Positions 34,811-43,745 of a stretch of DNA of 64,000 nt are shown one piece after another. Numbering within the stretch: the first letter of the stretch is position 1; each line of letters opens with the position of its first letter. Under the pieces are notes generated by a model. The model was not told the origin of the DNA. It made no database searches and saw nothing but the letters and a program-made list of their open reading frames with translations. Location: assembly GCF_007301515.1 (NCBI RefSeq), contig NZ_CP041666.1, positions 1,860,001 through 1,924,000 of the forward strand, in the 5' to 3' direction. Position numbers and translations under genes: made by a program. The DNA is from Radiobacillus deserti (GTDB lineage: Bacteria > Bacillota > Bacilli > Bacillales > Amphibacillaceae).

Positions 34811-36022
34811 TTAATGGAGCTGTTCAGGGTTCATGGCAACTGGTACAGGAATTGGTTCTGTTACATCATATGGTCCGATTTGTTTAAACGGTAATTGTTC
34901 AAAATGGACGGATTCATACCCAAAGCTTTTTGCAGTTAGTAGCATAGACTCTAACATGGTTAACGTCCTTTGGTTTGCTTTTAAATCATTTACTTCGGTA
35001 AACGATATGGTCACTGTCTCTCCGTCTTCTTGGACGTCAAACGTTATATTTTCAGGAATTGTCGCCTCAATGTTAAATTGTGGTGCTTCCACTTTCATAT
35101 CGACAAGTGCCGATTGAATACTAGTATAAGACTGATAATGGATTGGAACCAAGAAAGGTCTTGTATCCTCTTGATATTGATAAACTTTAAAGGCACTGTT
35201 TGCTAACGGATCCACTACTTTAAACGAATCGATATTTCCCATATCTCCTAAATTCGTATTTCCTTCCAGATTAATCCGCTCCACCCCATAGGGCGCAAAC
35301 ATCGCAGATAACAACCTATTAAACATTGTCTGTAAAGCACTTCCTGCTTGTAACTGGAACTCCTCTGGAATAGTAATCTGTACCTCGTCTTTCTCTAGCA
35401 AAAGATTGAATGTTATATTTTGAAAATCAAAAGGTACAAGTCCATCTTCTTTGTGGATGTAATTATCCATTTGGTTATAATACGTTTCATCTACTATTGG
35501 ATTAGTCGAATCAATTAGAGTAATTGGAATAATAACTTGTGCAGACGGATCCATAGCAGCTAGATGAACTAGAGAAACTTGTTCAGGAACCTTCTGAATC
35601 AACATGGATTGAGGAGATTTTTCCATCTCACTTTGTCCTATTAAAGCTTGATCATTTGATTCAGCTGCTTTATCTTGCTTCATATCGTCTAATTCATCAG
35701 CTTTCTTTATGGTGGTGCTACGATCAGGAACAATTGATTCTTCCGTCGTATCCAACTTACTGGATTCTGACCCACTAGATTCATAGGAACCTTGGTTATT
35801 CGACAGCATAGACGGAACAATCAAAATTAACACACACAATAAGGAAACGGAGGCTAAGGTAGGAACTAACCATGGTTTTTTAGATGTCCGCTTTCGTTTT
35901 TTCGGACTCTTCGATACATCTTGAAGTTTTTGGTACAATTCTTCCTTCGTTTGTGTGTCCTGTACCTTCGGCATGCTCGAAAGCATTTCTTTTAATTTTT
36001 CATCAGTTACACGATTAGTCAC
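34811..36022 (-). CDS. rsiX: Anti-sigma-X factor RsiX
   Basis: 403-residue transmembrane anti-sigma factor, a little longer than I recall for B. subtilis RsiX. A cytoplasmic N-terminus (about 1-48, with basic KSPKKRKRTSKK before the membrane) should hold sigma-X; one membrane helix spans about 50-70; a Ser- and Glu-rich linker follows; the extracytoplasmic domain from about 135 has repeated beta-rich segments. Start is GTG at 36022, directly after the sigX stop, with GGAGGGGTTATAG inside the sigX end. Function is inferred from pairing with sigX. Confidence 0.88.
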   Translation of the reverse strand: MTNRVTDEKLKEMLSSMPKVQDTQTKEELYQKLQDVSKSPKKRKRTSKKPWLVPTLASVSLLCVLILIVPSMLSNNQGSYESSGSESSKLDTTEESIVPDRSTTIKKADELDDMKQDKAAESNDQALIGQSEMEKSPQSMLIQKVPEQVSLVHLAAMDPSAQVIIPITLIDSTNPIVDETYYNQMDNYIHKEDGLVPFDFQNITFNLLLEKDEVQITIPEEFQLQAGSALQTMFNRLLSAMFAPYGVERINLEGNTNLGDMGNIDSFKVVDPLANSAFKVYQYQEDTRPFLVPIHYQSYTSIQSALVDMKVEAPQFNIEATIPENITFDVQEDGETVTISFTEVNDLKANQRTLTMLESMLLTAKSFGYESVHFEQLPFKQIGPYDVTEPIPVPVAMNPEQLH

Positions 36023-36544
36023 CTATAACCCCTCCTTTCCGTTTAGCATTTCTTTTAACTGTTTCATTCCACGGTGCTGTGTTGTTTTCACTTTACTCGT
36101 ACTCCAACCTAAAATTTCTGCTGTTTCTTGTATGGACATTCCTTGAATATATCGTAGGATAATTACGCTTTTTTGATCCATTGTACAATGGTCTAAGCTT
36201 TTATATACTTGCTTCATTTCATCGTTCAAGACGGCAATCTCTTCAGGGATTTTCGCATGATCTTGAACTTGTTCTCCCCTCTCGCCCCAATCGAAAAAGT
36301 CTAATATACGCTTCCGTTTTGTTTTCTGTTTTCGAAAATAATCAATTGCGACATGACGAGCAATTGAAAACAACCATGTTTTTTGACTACTATCCCCTTT
36401 AAAGGTATCTAAAGCATGTATAACTTTTATATACACTTCTTGAACTAAGTCTTCCGCTACGTTTCTATCCTTAACCATGTACATTAGAAATTGATATAAA
36501 TCCTGATGGTAATCTTCGTATATTTCTTCAAAAGCGGACCTCAT
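36023..36544 (-). CDS. sigX: ECF RNA polymerase sigma factor SigX
   Basis: 173-residue ECF sigma factor. Region 2 at about 8-75 includes DLVQEVYIKVI and TWLFSIARHVAIDYFRKQ; region 4 at about 112-165 includes IQGMSIQETAEILGWSTSKVKTTQHRG. The close match of both regions to B. subtilis SigX, plus location beside resE, supports the name. Controls cell-envelope charge and antimicrobial-peptide resistance genes in B. subtilis. It is preceded by a sigma-X-type promoter, so it is autoregulated, and is followed without gap by rsiX. Confidence 0.94.
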   Translation of the reverse strand: MRSAFEEIYEDYHQDLYQFLMYMVKDRNVAEDLVQEVYIKVIHALDTFKGDSSQKTWLFSIARHVAIDYFRKQKTKRKRILDFFDWGERGEQVQDHAKIPEEIAVLNDEMKQVYKSLDHCTMDQKSVIILRYIQGMSIQETAEILGWSTSKVKTTQHRGMKQLKEMLNGKEGL

Positions 36545-36574
36545 AGTATAGCTCTCCTCGTTCTTGTGTAATTA

Positions 36575-36601
36575 GTCGAAAAACCATCCAACAAAGTTAC
36601 A
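36575..36601 (-). promoter_or_regulatory. Sigma-X autoregulatory promoter
   Basis: On the minus strand TGTAAC (complement of 36596-36601) and CGAC (complement of 36575-36578) are separated by exactly 17 bp, the known sigma-X consensus spacing. The -10 lies about 31 bp before the sigX start. Confidence 0.85.
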
Positions 36602-36757
36602 CATTTTTATAAAATATTTCCGCACCTTTCTCTTCTTAAATCTTATACTAGTTGATTCATTTTCGTAAATAGCGGATTTAGACAAATTATGCAAAAGTTT
36701 GGTCAAGTAAAGAACCGGGTATTACGGATTCTAAGACATAATAAGGAGTTGATTGAT

Positions 36758-36916
36758 ATGAGTCCAAACCATGATCTGGAAATGGAACGCAAAAATATAG
36801 AAAAGAAATCTGATTCAAGCGTTGTTGCTTCTACCTTTATAAAATATGCTGCCTATGTCATCATCACCTTTGCCATTCTATGGTTTCTAGCTAACTATGT
36901 TGTACCGATGTTCTGA
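36758..36916 (+). CDS. Small single-pass membrane protein
   Basis: 52 residues: a charged N-terminus (MSPNHDLEMERKNIEKK) and one C-terminal membrane helix (about 27-48). ATG at 36758 has AAGGAGTTGATTGAT upstream, a good site. It is divergent from sigX with about 210 bp between the starts, and convergent with the ECF transporter gene through a shared hairpin. I do not recognise the family. Confidence 0.6.
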   Translation: MSPNHDLEMERKNIEKKSDSSVVASTFIKYAAYVIITFAILWFLANYVVPMF

Positions 36917-36973
36917 TCGTAGCAGTCGATGAATAAGAGACTTCACATAGAATATAATGAACATTTCGATAAT

Positions 36974-37004
36974 AAAAACGAAGCTAAATCCTAGCTTCGT
37001 TTTT
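36974..37004. terminator. Bidirectional terminator
   Basis: AAAAACGAAGCTA (36974-36986) pairs with TAGCTTCGTTTTT (36992-37004), with T runs on both strands. It serves the plus-strand small gene and the minus-strand transporter gene. Confidence 0.9.
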
Positions 37005-37006
37005 AT

Positions 37007-37519
37007 TTACAATGTATTTGATTTTAAATAATTCCCATAATATTTCTCCAGGATTTTGGAAAGAACAGGATAGAGAACAATCATAAAAAACGCATTCCCT
37101 ACTGCATGATACGTATCAAATAAAAGGCCTGAAAAATAATAGGGCCAAAATGAACCTGCAACTGTATAAGTAGCTAATGAAATAACAAATCCGTATAAAT
37201 AGCCAATTAAAACCGCATAGGCAACTAATAATCCAAACGGTAAATTTCTTTTCCATTTACCTAACCACCCACTACAAAGCCCAATAAATCCCCAGATGAT
37301 CACTTGCCAAATCGTCCATATCCCCATTCCCAACAACAAATTCGACATATATGTAGTGAGAATGGCCAATATTATGGCAGAAACCGGTCCTAAAAACAAA
37401 CCACAAATAATAATAATCGTCGTAACTGGTTGAACGTTAGGAAGAAATTGAAAGGCAAATCTACCAACTACAGCTAAAGCAGCTAAAATGGAGATGACAG
37501 TAATCCTGTACGTATTCAA
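37007..37519 (-). CDS. ECF transporter substrate-binding (S) component, probably cobalamin
   Basis: 170 residues, almost entirely hydrophobic, with about six membrane helices as in ECF S components. The N-terminal RFAFQFLPNVQPVTTI segment resembles those of the CbrT-like cobalamin group. Start is TTG at 37519, 5 bases after the lipoprotein stop, so translation is coupled. No ECF ATPase or T component is adjacent, so it must share a general ECF module encoded elsewhere. Substrate assignment rests on the upstream B12 riboswitch. Confidence 0.82.
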   Translation of the reverse strand: MNTYRITVISILAALAVVGRFAFQFLPNVQPVTTIIIICGLFLGPVSAIILAILTTYMSNLLLGMGIWTIWQVIIWGFIGLCSGWLGKWKRNLPFGLLVAYAVLIGYLYGFVISLATYTVAGSFWPYYFSGLLFDTYHAVGNAFFMIVLYPVLSKILEKYYGNYLKSNTL

Positions 37520-37524
37520 TCAGA

Positions 37525-37947
37525 TCATTCCATCACTTGAAGATCAAAAGTAACTTGATCCCCTGGCTCTAATTCATATTCAGCTGCACCAACATCTGCA
37601 ATTTTGTCATTAACGGAGTACATCCAATACTTTCCCTTTTCTTCATCCTGCGTCAAGCCTTCTATAGAAGTAATGAATCCTTTGGTTTCTTCAATCTTAA
37701 AGTTTGTTTTCATTACATCTAAAACGGTTGCTCCTTCTTCCATGGCTACCTCTTCTTCAATGACAACTTCTTTACCGTTATCTTTGGAAATAACAACCGT
37801 AACGACTTCTTGTTTTTCTGTTTGTTCCGTTTTTTTCGCTGAATTTCCTTGGGTAGTTTTTCCTTCTTCTCCCGATTCTTGTCCACAGCCCACTAATAGG
37901 ATAGCTGTAAATAATAGTGCAAATAACGACTTCCACAACTGCTTCAT
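37525..37947 (-). CDS. DUF4430 lipoprotein, probable cobalamin-related binding protein
   Basis: 140 residues. Signal peptide with lipobox LLVGC near residue 20, a Gly/Ser/Lys/Glu linker to about residue 48, then a DUF4430 domain (about 50-140) with GATVLDVMKTNF and the WMYSVND segment. DUF4430 resembles the C-terminal part of animal cobalamin carriers, and such lipoproteins are found with ECF S components. ATG at 37947 after GGAGGGAAAACT. First gene under the riboswitch. Confidence 0.85.
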   Translation of the reverse strand: MKQLWKSLFALLFTAILLVGCGQESGEEGKTTQGNSAKKTEQTEKQEVVTVVISKDNGKEVVIEEEVAMEEGATVLDVMKTNFKIEETKGFITSIEGLTQDEEKGKYWMYSVNDKIADVGAAEYELEPGDQVTFDLQVME

Positions 37948-38000
37948 AGTTTTCCCTCCATAAATTAATATCCCTATTGACCCGAAGGCATCCAAAACAG

Positions 38001-38030
38001 AAAAAAACTTATCCAAGAATGGATAAGTTT
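38001..38030 (-). terminator. Riboswitch-controlled terminator
   Basis: AAACTTATCCA/TGGATAAGTTT stem (38005-38030) with seven T residues on the minus strand, between the aptamer and the lipoprotein gene. It is the likely expression platform that stops transcription when the cofactor is bound. Confidence 0.85.
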
Positions 38031-38118
38031 AAGACAATCTAAGAACTTACTGAAAAAAAACATGTCAAAATAAGCCTAGGCTATCTCAAACACTCAATCC
38101 TCGAAGCTTTGAAATATA

Positions 38119-38281
38119 GAGTTTAGGCAGGTCTACTGACTTATGCGTACCTACTAGAGCCCTTCCCACACTAAGCGTGCAGTGGTTATGCTCCGTTCGT
38201 GGCATTTACAGTTGCGAGGACAGTTCTGGACTTGAACCAGATTCCCATTTTAAGCACATGCACCTAAACCTCTACTATTCG
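38119..38281 (-). promoter_or_regulatory. Cobalamin (AdoCbl) riboswitch
   Basis: Read on the minus strand, the closing stem is formed by GTTTAGGTG near 38279 and CCTAAAC near 38121. The hallmark B12 box AAGTCAGTAGACCTGCC lies at 38126-38142, preceded by the conserved GGGAAGG, GCATAAG and the CCTCGCAACTGT core segments. It controls the two downstream transporter genes through the terminator at 38001-38030. Confidence 0.93.
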
Positions 38282-38362
38282 ATTGGAACGGAAATATTTT
38301 AGCATAATCCCTTCTCTAACATACTAATTCGTTTCATAAGGAACAAGATAATTCTGCTTTTT

Positions 38363-40135
38363 TTAATCCGTTTCGATGTTTTTAGGTATTTTAAATGTAA
38401 ATGTTGTACCTTCCGACTCTTTACTTTGGACAAAAATTGACCCTTTGTGCGATTCTACAATATGCTTTGCAATTGCTAGACCGAGACCAGTACCCTTCTT
38501 TCCTTTACTTCTCTTTCGGGATTTATCCGCTTTATAAAAACGCTCAAAGACAAACGGTAAATCATCCTTTAGGATACCAGCACCTGTATCATGAATAGAA
38601 AATTGAACAACTTGATCTTGTGAAGTTACTTCAACGATGACACGTCCCTCTTCGTTCGTGTGTGTAATTGCATTATCTATTAGATTCGTTAGCACTTGTT
38701 CTATACGGTCTGGATCGATGCGAATAGAGCCTAGATTCGTGTTATGCTCTAATTCCAGATGAACTTGTTTGTCTGTAGCCAGCCCTTTAAACTTTTTGAC
38801 CACCCGATTAACGAAGGGGGATAGCTCTACAACTTCCAGATTTAAGCGATCATGACCCGCTTCCATCTTAGCTAAATCTAATAATTCATTAACCAAACGT
38901 CCAATTCGAAGTGATTCTTCATAAATGATTTGTGCTAACTCATTCTTCTCTTGCTTAGATTCTGCTACATCATCTACGATGGCTTCACTGTATCCTTGAA
39001 GCATGGATATCGGTGTTCGAAGTTCATGGGAAACATTCGCAATAAAATCTTCTCGGTACTTATCCATAGCTCGCTCTTCGGTCATATCACGAATAACTGC
39101 TACCGCTCCACGTACTTGTGTTTGATCATATAAAGGGGTCATGATCATCACATAGCTTCTTCCTTGGACGAGCAATTCATTCATTACCTCTTCTTCAGAA
39201 CGAATAACCTCTTCTAATCCATGCTGTAATTCCGTTGGCAGAAGCGATTTGGAATCCTTTTTATCTTGCTCATATTCAAAATTCCAATCCTCCAAAAATT
39301 TTTGTGCGGGTGGATTGGAAACTATAATATCCCCTTTTCGATTTAATGTAATAACCCCATCTGCCATGGAGCTCAAAATACCGGAAAGCTGCTCTTTTTC
39401 CTGTCTTAAAGCATTAATATGAAACTTCAACTGTCTCCCCATACGGTTAAAGGCCATAGCCAATTCCCCGATCTCATCATGGGTAAGAATTGGAACCTTA
39501 GTATTAAACTCACCTCTTGCTAACTCAAAGGCACCTTCTCGCATTTTGATTAAAGGCGAACTAATTCTTGTAGACAAGAAGAAAGCAAAGATTGTCGTTA
39601 ATATGATGGCAATTCCAGCAGCTAACAAAATAATTTTAGTTGTATCTTCAGAGGTTTCTCTCACGACATTTAACGATTGGTACACAAAAATTGCACTCGT
39701 ATCCTCTTTCAACGCTTTTCCGACAATCATCACTTCTCGATCACTATTTGGAAGTGTAATTTGTTTTTGAACCTTTTTACCATCCGAGATAACACTAGCT
39801 AATTCTGGATCCTCTAGCAGCCATGCATAAGTGACTTTATTTAAATTTGGATCACTTGTCTCGGACAACCACAATTGATCCTCTCCAAATAATATTGCTA
39901 CCCGACTAGATGGATCCATAATACGCGAAGTCGTTTCTAAGATGAAGGATCGCTCTTCCTCTTGATCAATCATTTCTGCAATTTTGTTCGCTGATTGCAT
40001 TAAGTCATCTTCAGCTTCTGACACGTGAAAGTTCTCAAAAAACTCCAGCAATAAGATTGTTAGAATAAATAATACGAAAGAAACGAGAAGCAGGATCGTA
40101 ATCCATAGCTTCCCGACAACACTACGCCATATCAT
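38363..40135 (-). CDS. resE: Sensor histidine kinase ResE
   Basis: Membrane kinase that senses respiratory state (oxygen and NO) and phosphorylates ResD. 590 residues: membrane helices at about 10-30 and 172-192 enclose an extracytoplasmic domain, followed by HAMP (about 190-245), PAS (about 255-365), HisKA with the phosphorylated His in SHELRTP near residue 375, and the ATPase domain with NAITHTNEEG, DTGAGI and GTGLGLAI. ATG at 40135 shares a base with the resD stop (TAATG). The res order E-D-C-B-A on the minus strand equals B. subtilis. Confidence 0.95.
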   Translation of the reverse strand: MIWRSVVGKLWITILLLVSFVLFILTILLLEFFENFHVSEAEDDLMQSANKIAEMIDQEEERSFILETTSRIMDPSSRVAILFGEDQLWLSETSDPNLNKVTYAWLLEDPELASVISDGKKVQKQITLPNSDREVMIVGKALKEDTSAIFVYQSLNVVRETSEDTTKIILLAAGIAIILTTIFAFFLSTRISSPLIKMREGAFELARGEFNTKVPILTHDEIGELAMAFNRMGRQLKFHINALRQEKEQLSGILSSMADGVITLNRKGDIIVSNPPAQKFLEDWNFEYEQDKKDSKSLLPTELQHGLEEVIRSEEEVMNELLVQGRSYVMIMTPLYDQTQVRGAVAVIRDMTEERAMDKYREDFIANVSHELRTPISMLQGYSEAIVDDVAESKQEKNELAQIIYEESLRIGRLVNELLDLAKMEAGHDRLNLEVVELSPFVNRVVKKFKGLATDKQVHLELEHNTNLGSIRIDPDRIEQVLTNLIDNAITHTNEEGRVIVEVTSQDQVVQFSIHDTGAGILKDDLPFVFERFYKADKSRKRSKGKKGTGLGLAIAKHIVESHKGSIFVQSKESEGTTFTFKIPKNIETD

Positions 40136-40851
40136 TATTTGCCTGATACCTCAAATTTATATCCGACTCCCCACACGGTAACAATCATTTTTGCTGCGTC
40201 TTGAGAAACTTTATTTAACTTTTCACGTAGTCTTTTTACGTGGGTATCAACGGTTCTTAAATCACCAAAAAACTCATACTTCCACACTTCTTTCAAAAGC
40301 TGTTCACGATCAAATACTTTATCTGGTGCCTTGGCTAGAAATAGAAGTAATTCATATTCCTTTGGTGTTAACCCTACTTCCTTACCATCCGCAGTGACAC
40401 GGTGTGCATCATTATCTATCAAGAGATGGGGGAATTCTAATACATTGCGTGCACCAAAGTCTGTTTGTACTTGTCCACTAGACTGAGAACGTCGAAGTAA
40501 GGCTTTAACACGTAATACCACTTCTCGTGGACTAAAAGGTTTCACGATATAATCGTCTGTACCAACTTCAAACCCTTGTACACGATTGGCTTCCTCACCT
40601 TTTGCTGTAAGCATAATAATTGGAGTTGAGCTTGACTCTCTAATTTCCTTACATGCTTCAATCCCATCTTTACCTGGCATCATGATGTCTAAAATGATTA
40701 GTGCATAGTTTTGTTGAAGTGCATATTCTACGGCTTGATTTCCATCTTCTGCTTCTTCGATTTCATAGCCTTCCCGTTCTAAATACATTCGAATTAGTCG
40801 ACGAATTCGCTCTTCATCATCTACTACTAATATTTTTTGATTTTCGCTCAT
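40135..40851 (-). CDS. resD: Response regulator ResD
   Basis: OmpR-type regulator of aerobic and anaerobic respiration. 238 residues. Receiver domain with acidic DDEE near residue 12, phosphorylated Asp in IILDIMMPGKDG near residue 55 and conserved Lys in DYIVKPFSPRE; C-terminal winged helix (about 135-236) with LTPKEYELL and VDTHVKRLREKL. The start is the ATG at 40851, since the ATG two codons earlier is too close to GGGGGG. Confidence 0.95.
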   Translation of the reverse strand: MSENQKILVVDDEERIRRLIRMYLEREGYEIEEAEDGNQAVEYALQQNYALIILDIMMPGKDGIEACKEIRESSSTPIIMLTAKGEEANRVQGFEVGTDDYIVKPFSPREVVLRVKALLRRSQSSGQVQTDFGARNVLEFPHLLIDNDAHRVTADGKEVGLTPKEYELLLFLAKAPDKVFDREQLLKEVWKYEFFGDLRTVDTHVKRLREKLNKVSQDAAKMIVTVWGVGYKFEVSGK

Positions 40852-40889
40852 TTTCATTCCCCCCTTTGTCTTTATCTATTACTATACCA

Positions 40890-42080
40890 TTATGCGTAGG
40901 AGTGTAGTCCTGCAAGGATTAAATTTACCGCAATCAAATTAAACATAATGATAGCGAATCCGCCTACCGCTAACCACGCAGAACGTTCTCCGTGCCATCC
41001 ACGTGACAATCGTAAATGGAGGAAAGCAGCATAGAAAAACCATGTAATAAGTGCCCATACTTCTTTCGGGTCCCATCCCCAGAAACGGTCCCATGCTTGC
41101 TGTGCCCAAATCATGGCAAATATTAGTGCTCCAAGTGTGAAGACTGGGAAGCCGATAGCAACAGAACGATACGATATTTCATCGATCAAATCTGGATTGA
41201 CACGTTTTAATAAAGGCTGAAACGCAGCCCCAACTCTTTTTCTTGCGATTAATCTAGCTAATAGGTATAGAACAGCTCCAGTCATCATAGACCATAATAA
41301 CGTATTAAATTTACGAGCTGCATCTTCCCCTCTCATCCATGTTGGTGCTTCAAATAGAGGGTTGGCAACATCACTGGTTACAAGTTTACTATCATGTGGG
41401 CCTACAATAGATGGTAATTCATAAATAGTACTTACTGGCTCTCCATCGACTTGAAATTCATACTTTGCTTCATAGCCAAGTCCGCTAAATATGGAGACAA
41501 TAAGTACAAATCCAATAACGGAAAAAATAGAATATAATATAATTTCCAACCAAGTTGTTTTGGCAGATCGTTTTGTTTGATCGATTTGACTGATTAAATA
41601 GATGAGTCCAGCAGCGAAACTGACAGCTAGTATCGCTTCTCCCAGCGCAGCTGTCGTAACATGAATATACAACCAATGACTCTTTAAAGACGGTACTAAA
41701 GGTGAAATCTCAGTTGGAAACATACTTGCATACGCAATGACCAAGATCGCAACTGGTAGTGCAAAAAGTCCCAGAATATTAACACGATAGATAAAGTAAA
41801 TAATAATAAATGCAAAAACAAGCATCATACCGAAGAAAGTTGTAAATTCAAACAAATTACTTACCGGCGCATGATGGCTTGCTATCCATCTCGTAATAAA
41901 GTACACAACTTGTGCTACAAAACCGATTATGGTTAAGGTTATCGCAATCTTACCTGCTGTATTTTTGGTCCCATCTGACCGTTTATCCTTTATCGTACCT
42001 GCAAAAAAGAATGTCGCAATCAGATAAAGCACAAACGCGGCATATAAAAAACTACTACTTATTGATGCGAGATCTCCCAT
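40890..42080 (-). CDS. resC: Cytochrome c biogenesis protein ResC (CcsA/CcsB type)
   Basis: Integral membrane subunit of System II haem delivery and ligation. 396 residues with about eight or nine helices. The tryptophan-rich haem-binding motif WGWDPKEVWALITW lies near residue 325 and conserved histidines are in SHHAPVSNLFEF (near 70), SHWLYIHV and LHLRLSRGWHGE. ATG at 42080 with AAGGAGGATAACG upstream. It functions with ResB; 28 bp separate the genes. Confidence 0.94.
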   Translation of the reverse strand: MGDLASISSSFLYAAFVLYLIATFFFAGTIKDKRSDGTKNTAGKIAITLTIIGFVAQVVYFITRWIASHHAPVSNLFEFTTFFGMMLVFAFIIIYFIYRVNILGLFALPVAILVIAYASMFPTEISPLVPSLKSHWLYIHVTTAALGEAILAVSFAAGLIYLISQIDQTKRSAKTTWLEIILYSIFSVIGFVLIVSIFSGLGYEAKYEFQVDGEPVSTIYELPSIVGPHDSKLVTSDVANPLFEAPTWMRGEDAARKFNTLLWSMMTGAVLYLLARLIARKRVGAAFQPLLKRVNPDLIDEISYRSVAIGFPVFTLGALIFAMIWAQQAWDRFWGWDPKEVWALITWFFYAAFLHLRLSRGWHGERSAWLAVGGFAIIMFNLIAVNLILAGLHSYA

Positions 42081-42107
42081 CGTTATCCTCCTTAAAAGGA
42101 ACTAATA

Positions 42108-43721
42108 TTATTTTTTCTCCTGCTGGTCTTCGACCATAGTAATGGAGGTTCCTTCAATTATTTTTTCTATATCTTTTTTAACCCCAAAGTAATTTTTGTT
42201 CGTATGACCTGCTAACAGTAGACCGTTCTCTGTTGGGTGTATCCAAATTCTTCGGTGATGCCAGTACATCCCTTGAACCACACCAATCATAAAGATAAGA
42301 CCGCCCAAAGCAATAAACGGTAAGGTATAATCTCGTTTTACGGTAAGTCCAGTTACATCTCGCATTTCAAATGCTTCAATTCCAATTTTATACTCATTAT
42401 CTCCAGATGGCACATTTCGACCAATTCCAGCAAAGCTAATTTCTGGTTCAGTCTCATTTGGAGGATATACAAAAAATACAAAGGCTGGATTTTTTGGATA
42501 CTTCGATTGAGATCGTGGCTCCCCATCGGACATGTAATAGTCTGGAAAGTATTGATCAATCACAACACGGAACCCATTATCTAATGTGTACTCAGATTTA
42601 GGATCCATTAAGTCTATTTGAAAGGTTCCTAAAGCCTTTTCGTCCGGGTCATCTGTTCGGTGGACTCGAAACGTCATAGATTTGAATTCATTTAATTGAT
42701 AGTTGGATTGATAGAGTGCAAATCCATCAAATTTTAAAGGGTGATTAACCTTGATACTATCTTCCTTTAAAACTTCTAGCTCGGGCTCTGCACCTGGTAT
42801 CTTGGCATTTGTATTTTTGTATACTACGGCATTTGTCTGGAAGTTACTTGGTACTACTCCTTGTTTCGCTAGAGATTCCTTATAGCGTTCGTCGTTTTCA
42901 TCGTAGGTTTCCACAATGAAGTCTTCATTTTTTACGTAATATTGCTGATCTGTACTCGGGACAACCTTTGTTTCCCCTTCACGAACCCAAACATAATCAT
43001 CTATGTACATGAATGGCACAAATCGCAACAATGCTCCTAATAGAAATACAATTAAACCAATATGATTCACATATGGACCCCATCGAGAGAATCTACCTTT
43101 TTCTGCAAGAACATGTCCATTTTCTTCTGTAACACGATATCTTAATTGTCGAAGCTTTTTAACTACCTCTTGTTTCTCTTCCGACGAAACCGTTTCCGTT
43201 TCACTGAAAAGACGCTGTCCTCTTAGGAAATTTTCATGTCGAGTCGGTTTTTGATTCTTTAATGCCTTATACAACGGAACAACACGATCAATACTCGCCA
43301 CCACAATAGATATGCCGATTAAAGCAATTAGAACCATATACCACCATGAACTATATAAATTATGAAAGCCTAGCTGATAGTATATTTGACCAAATATCCC
43401 GTACTGATCTGCATAATGCTGAGCTGGTTCCACTGTTGGTGGGATATACATTTCCTGTGGAAATATTGTACCGATAGCAGAAGCGACTAGTGTGATAAAA
43501 ATTAAGGTCACTCCTACTTTTACAGATGAGAAGAAATTCCAAATCTTATCGATTATGGTTTTATTTTTTGTTTGTGATCTTCGAGCACTACCTTCATAGC
43601 GCATGTTTAATAACGTTCTTTGCTCTGAAGCTTCTTTCTCTAACGGCAATCCACAAGAAGCACAAAACACTGTCCCATTTGGATTTTTGTGCCCACATGA
43701 CTCACAAGTATATTGTTCCAT
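42108..43721 (-). CDS. resB: Cytochrome c biogenesis protein ResB
   Basis: Partner of ResC in System II. 537 residues. An N-terminal zinc ribbon (CESCGHKN..CASCG, residues 5-24) precedes three membrane helices (about 75, 130 and 215), a large extracytoplasmic domain (about 240-455), and a last helix near 462. The ribbon is an extension present in several Bacillaceae ResB proteins. ATG at 43721 after GCGAGGGGTTTGG. Confidence 0.93.
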   Translation of the reverse strand: MEQYTCESCGHKNPNGTVFCASCGLPLEKEASEQRTLLNMRYEGSARRSQTKNKTIIDKIWNFFSSVKVGVTLIFITLVASAIGTIFPQEMYIPPTVEPAQHYADQYGIFGQIYYQLGFHNLYSSWWYMVLIALIGISIVVASIDRVVPLYKALKNQKPTRHENFLRGQRLFSETETVSSEEKQEVVKKLRQLRYRVTEENGHVLAEKGRFSRWGPYVNHIGLIVFLLGALLRFVPFMYIDDYVWVREGETKVVPSTDQQYYVKNEDFIVETYDENDERYKESLAKQGVVPSNFQTNAVVYKNTNAKIPGAEPELEVLKEDSIKVNHPLKFDGFALYQSNYQLNEFKSMTFRVHRTDDPDEKALGTFQIDLMDPKSEYTLDNGFRVVIDQYFPDYYMSDGEPRSQSKYPKNPAFVFFVYPPNETEPEISFAGIGRNVPSGDNEYKIGIEAFEMRDVTGLTVKRDYTLPFIALGGLIFMIGVVQGMYWHHRRIWIHPTENGLLLAGHTNKNYFGVKKDIEKIIEGTSITMVEDQQEKK

Positions 43722-43745
43722 CCAAACCCCTCGCAATTTCTCTGT

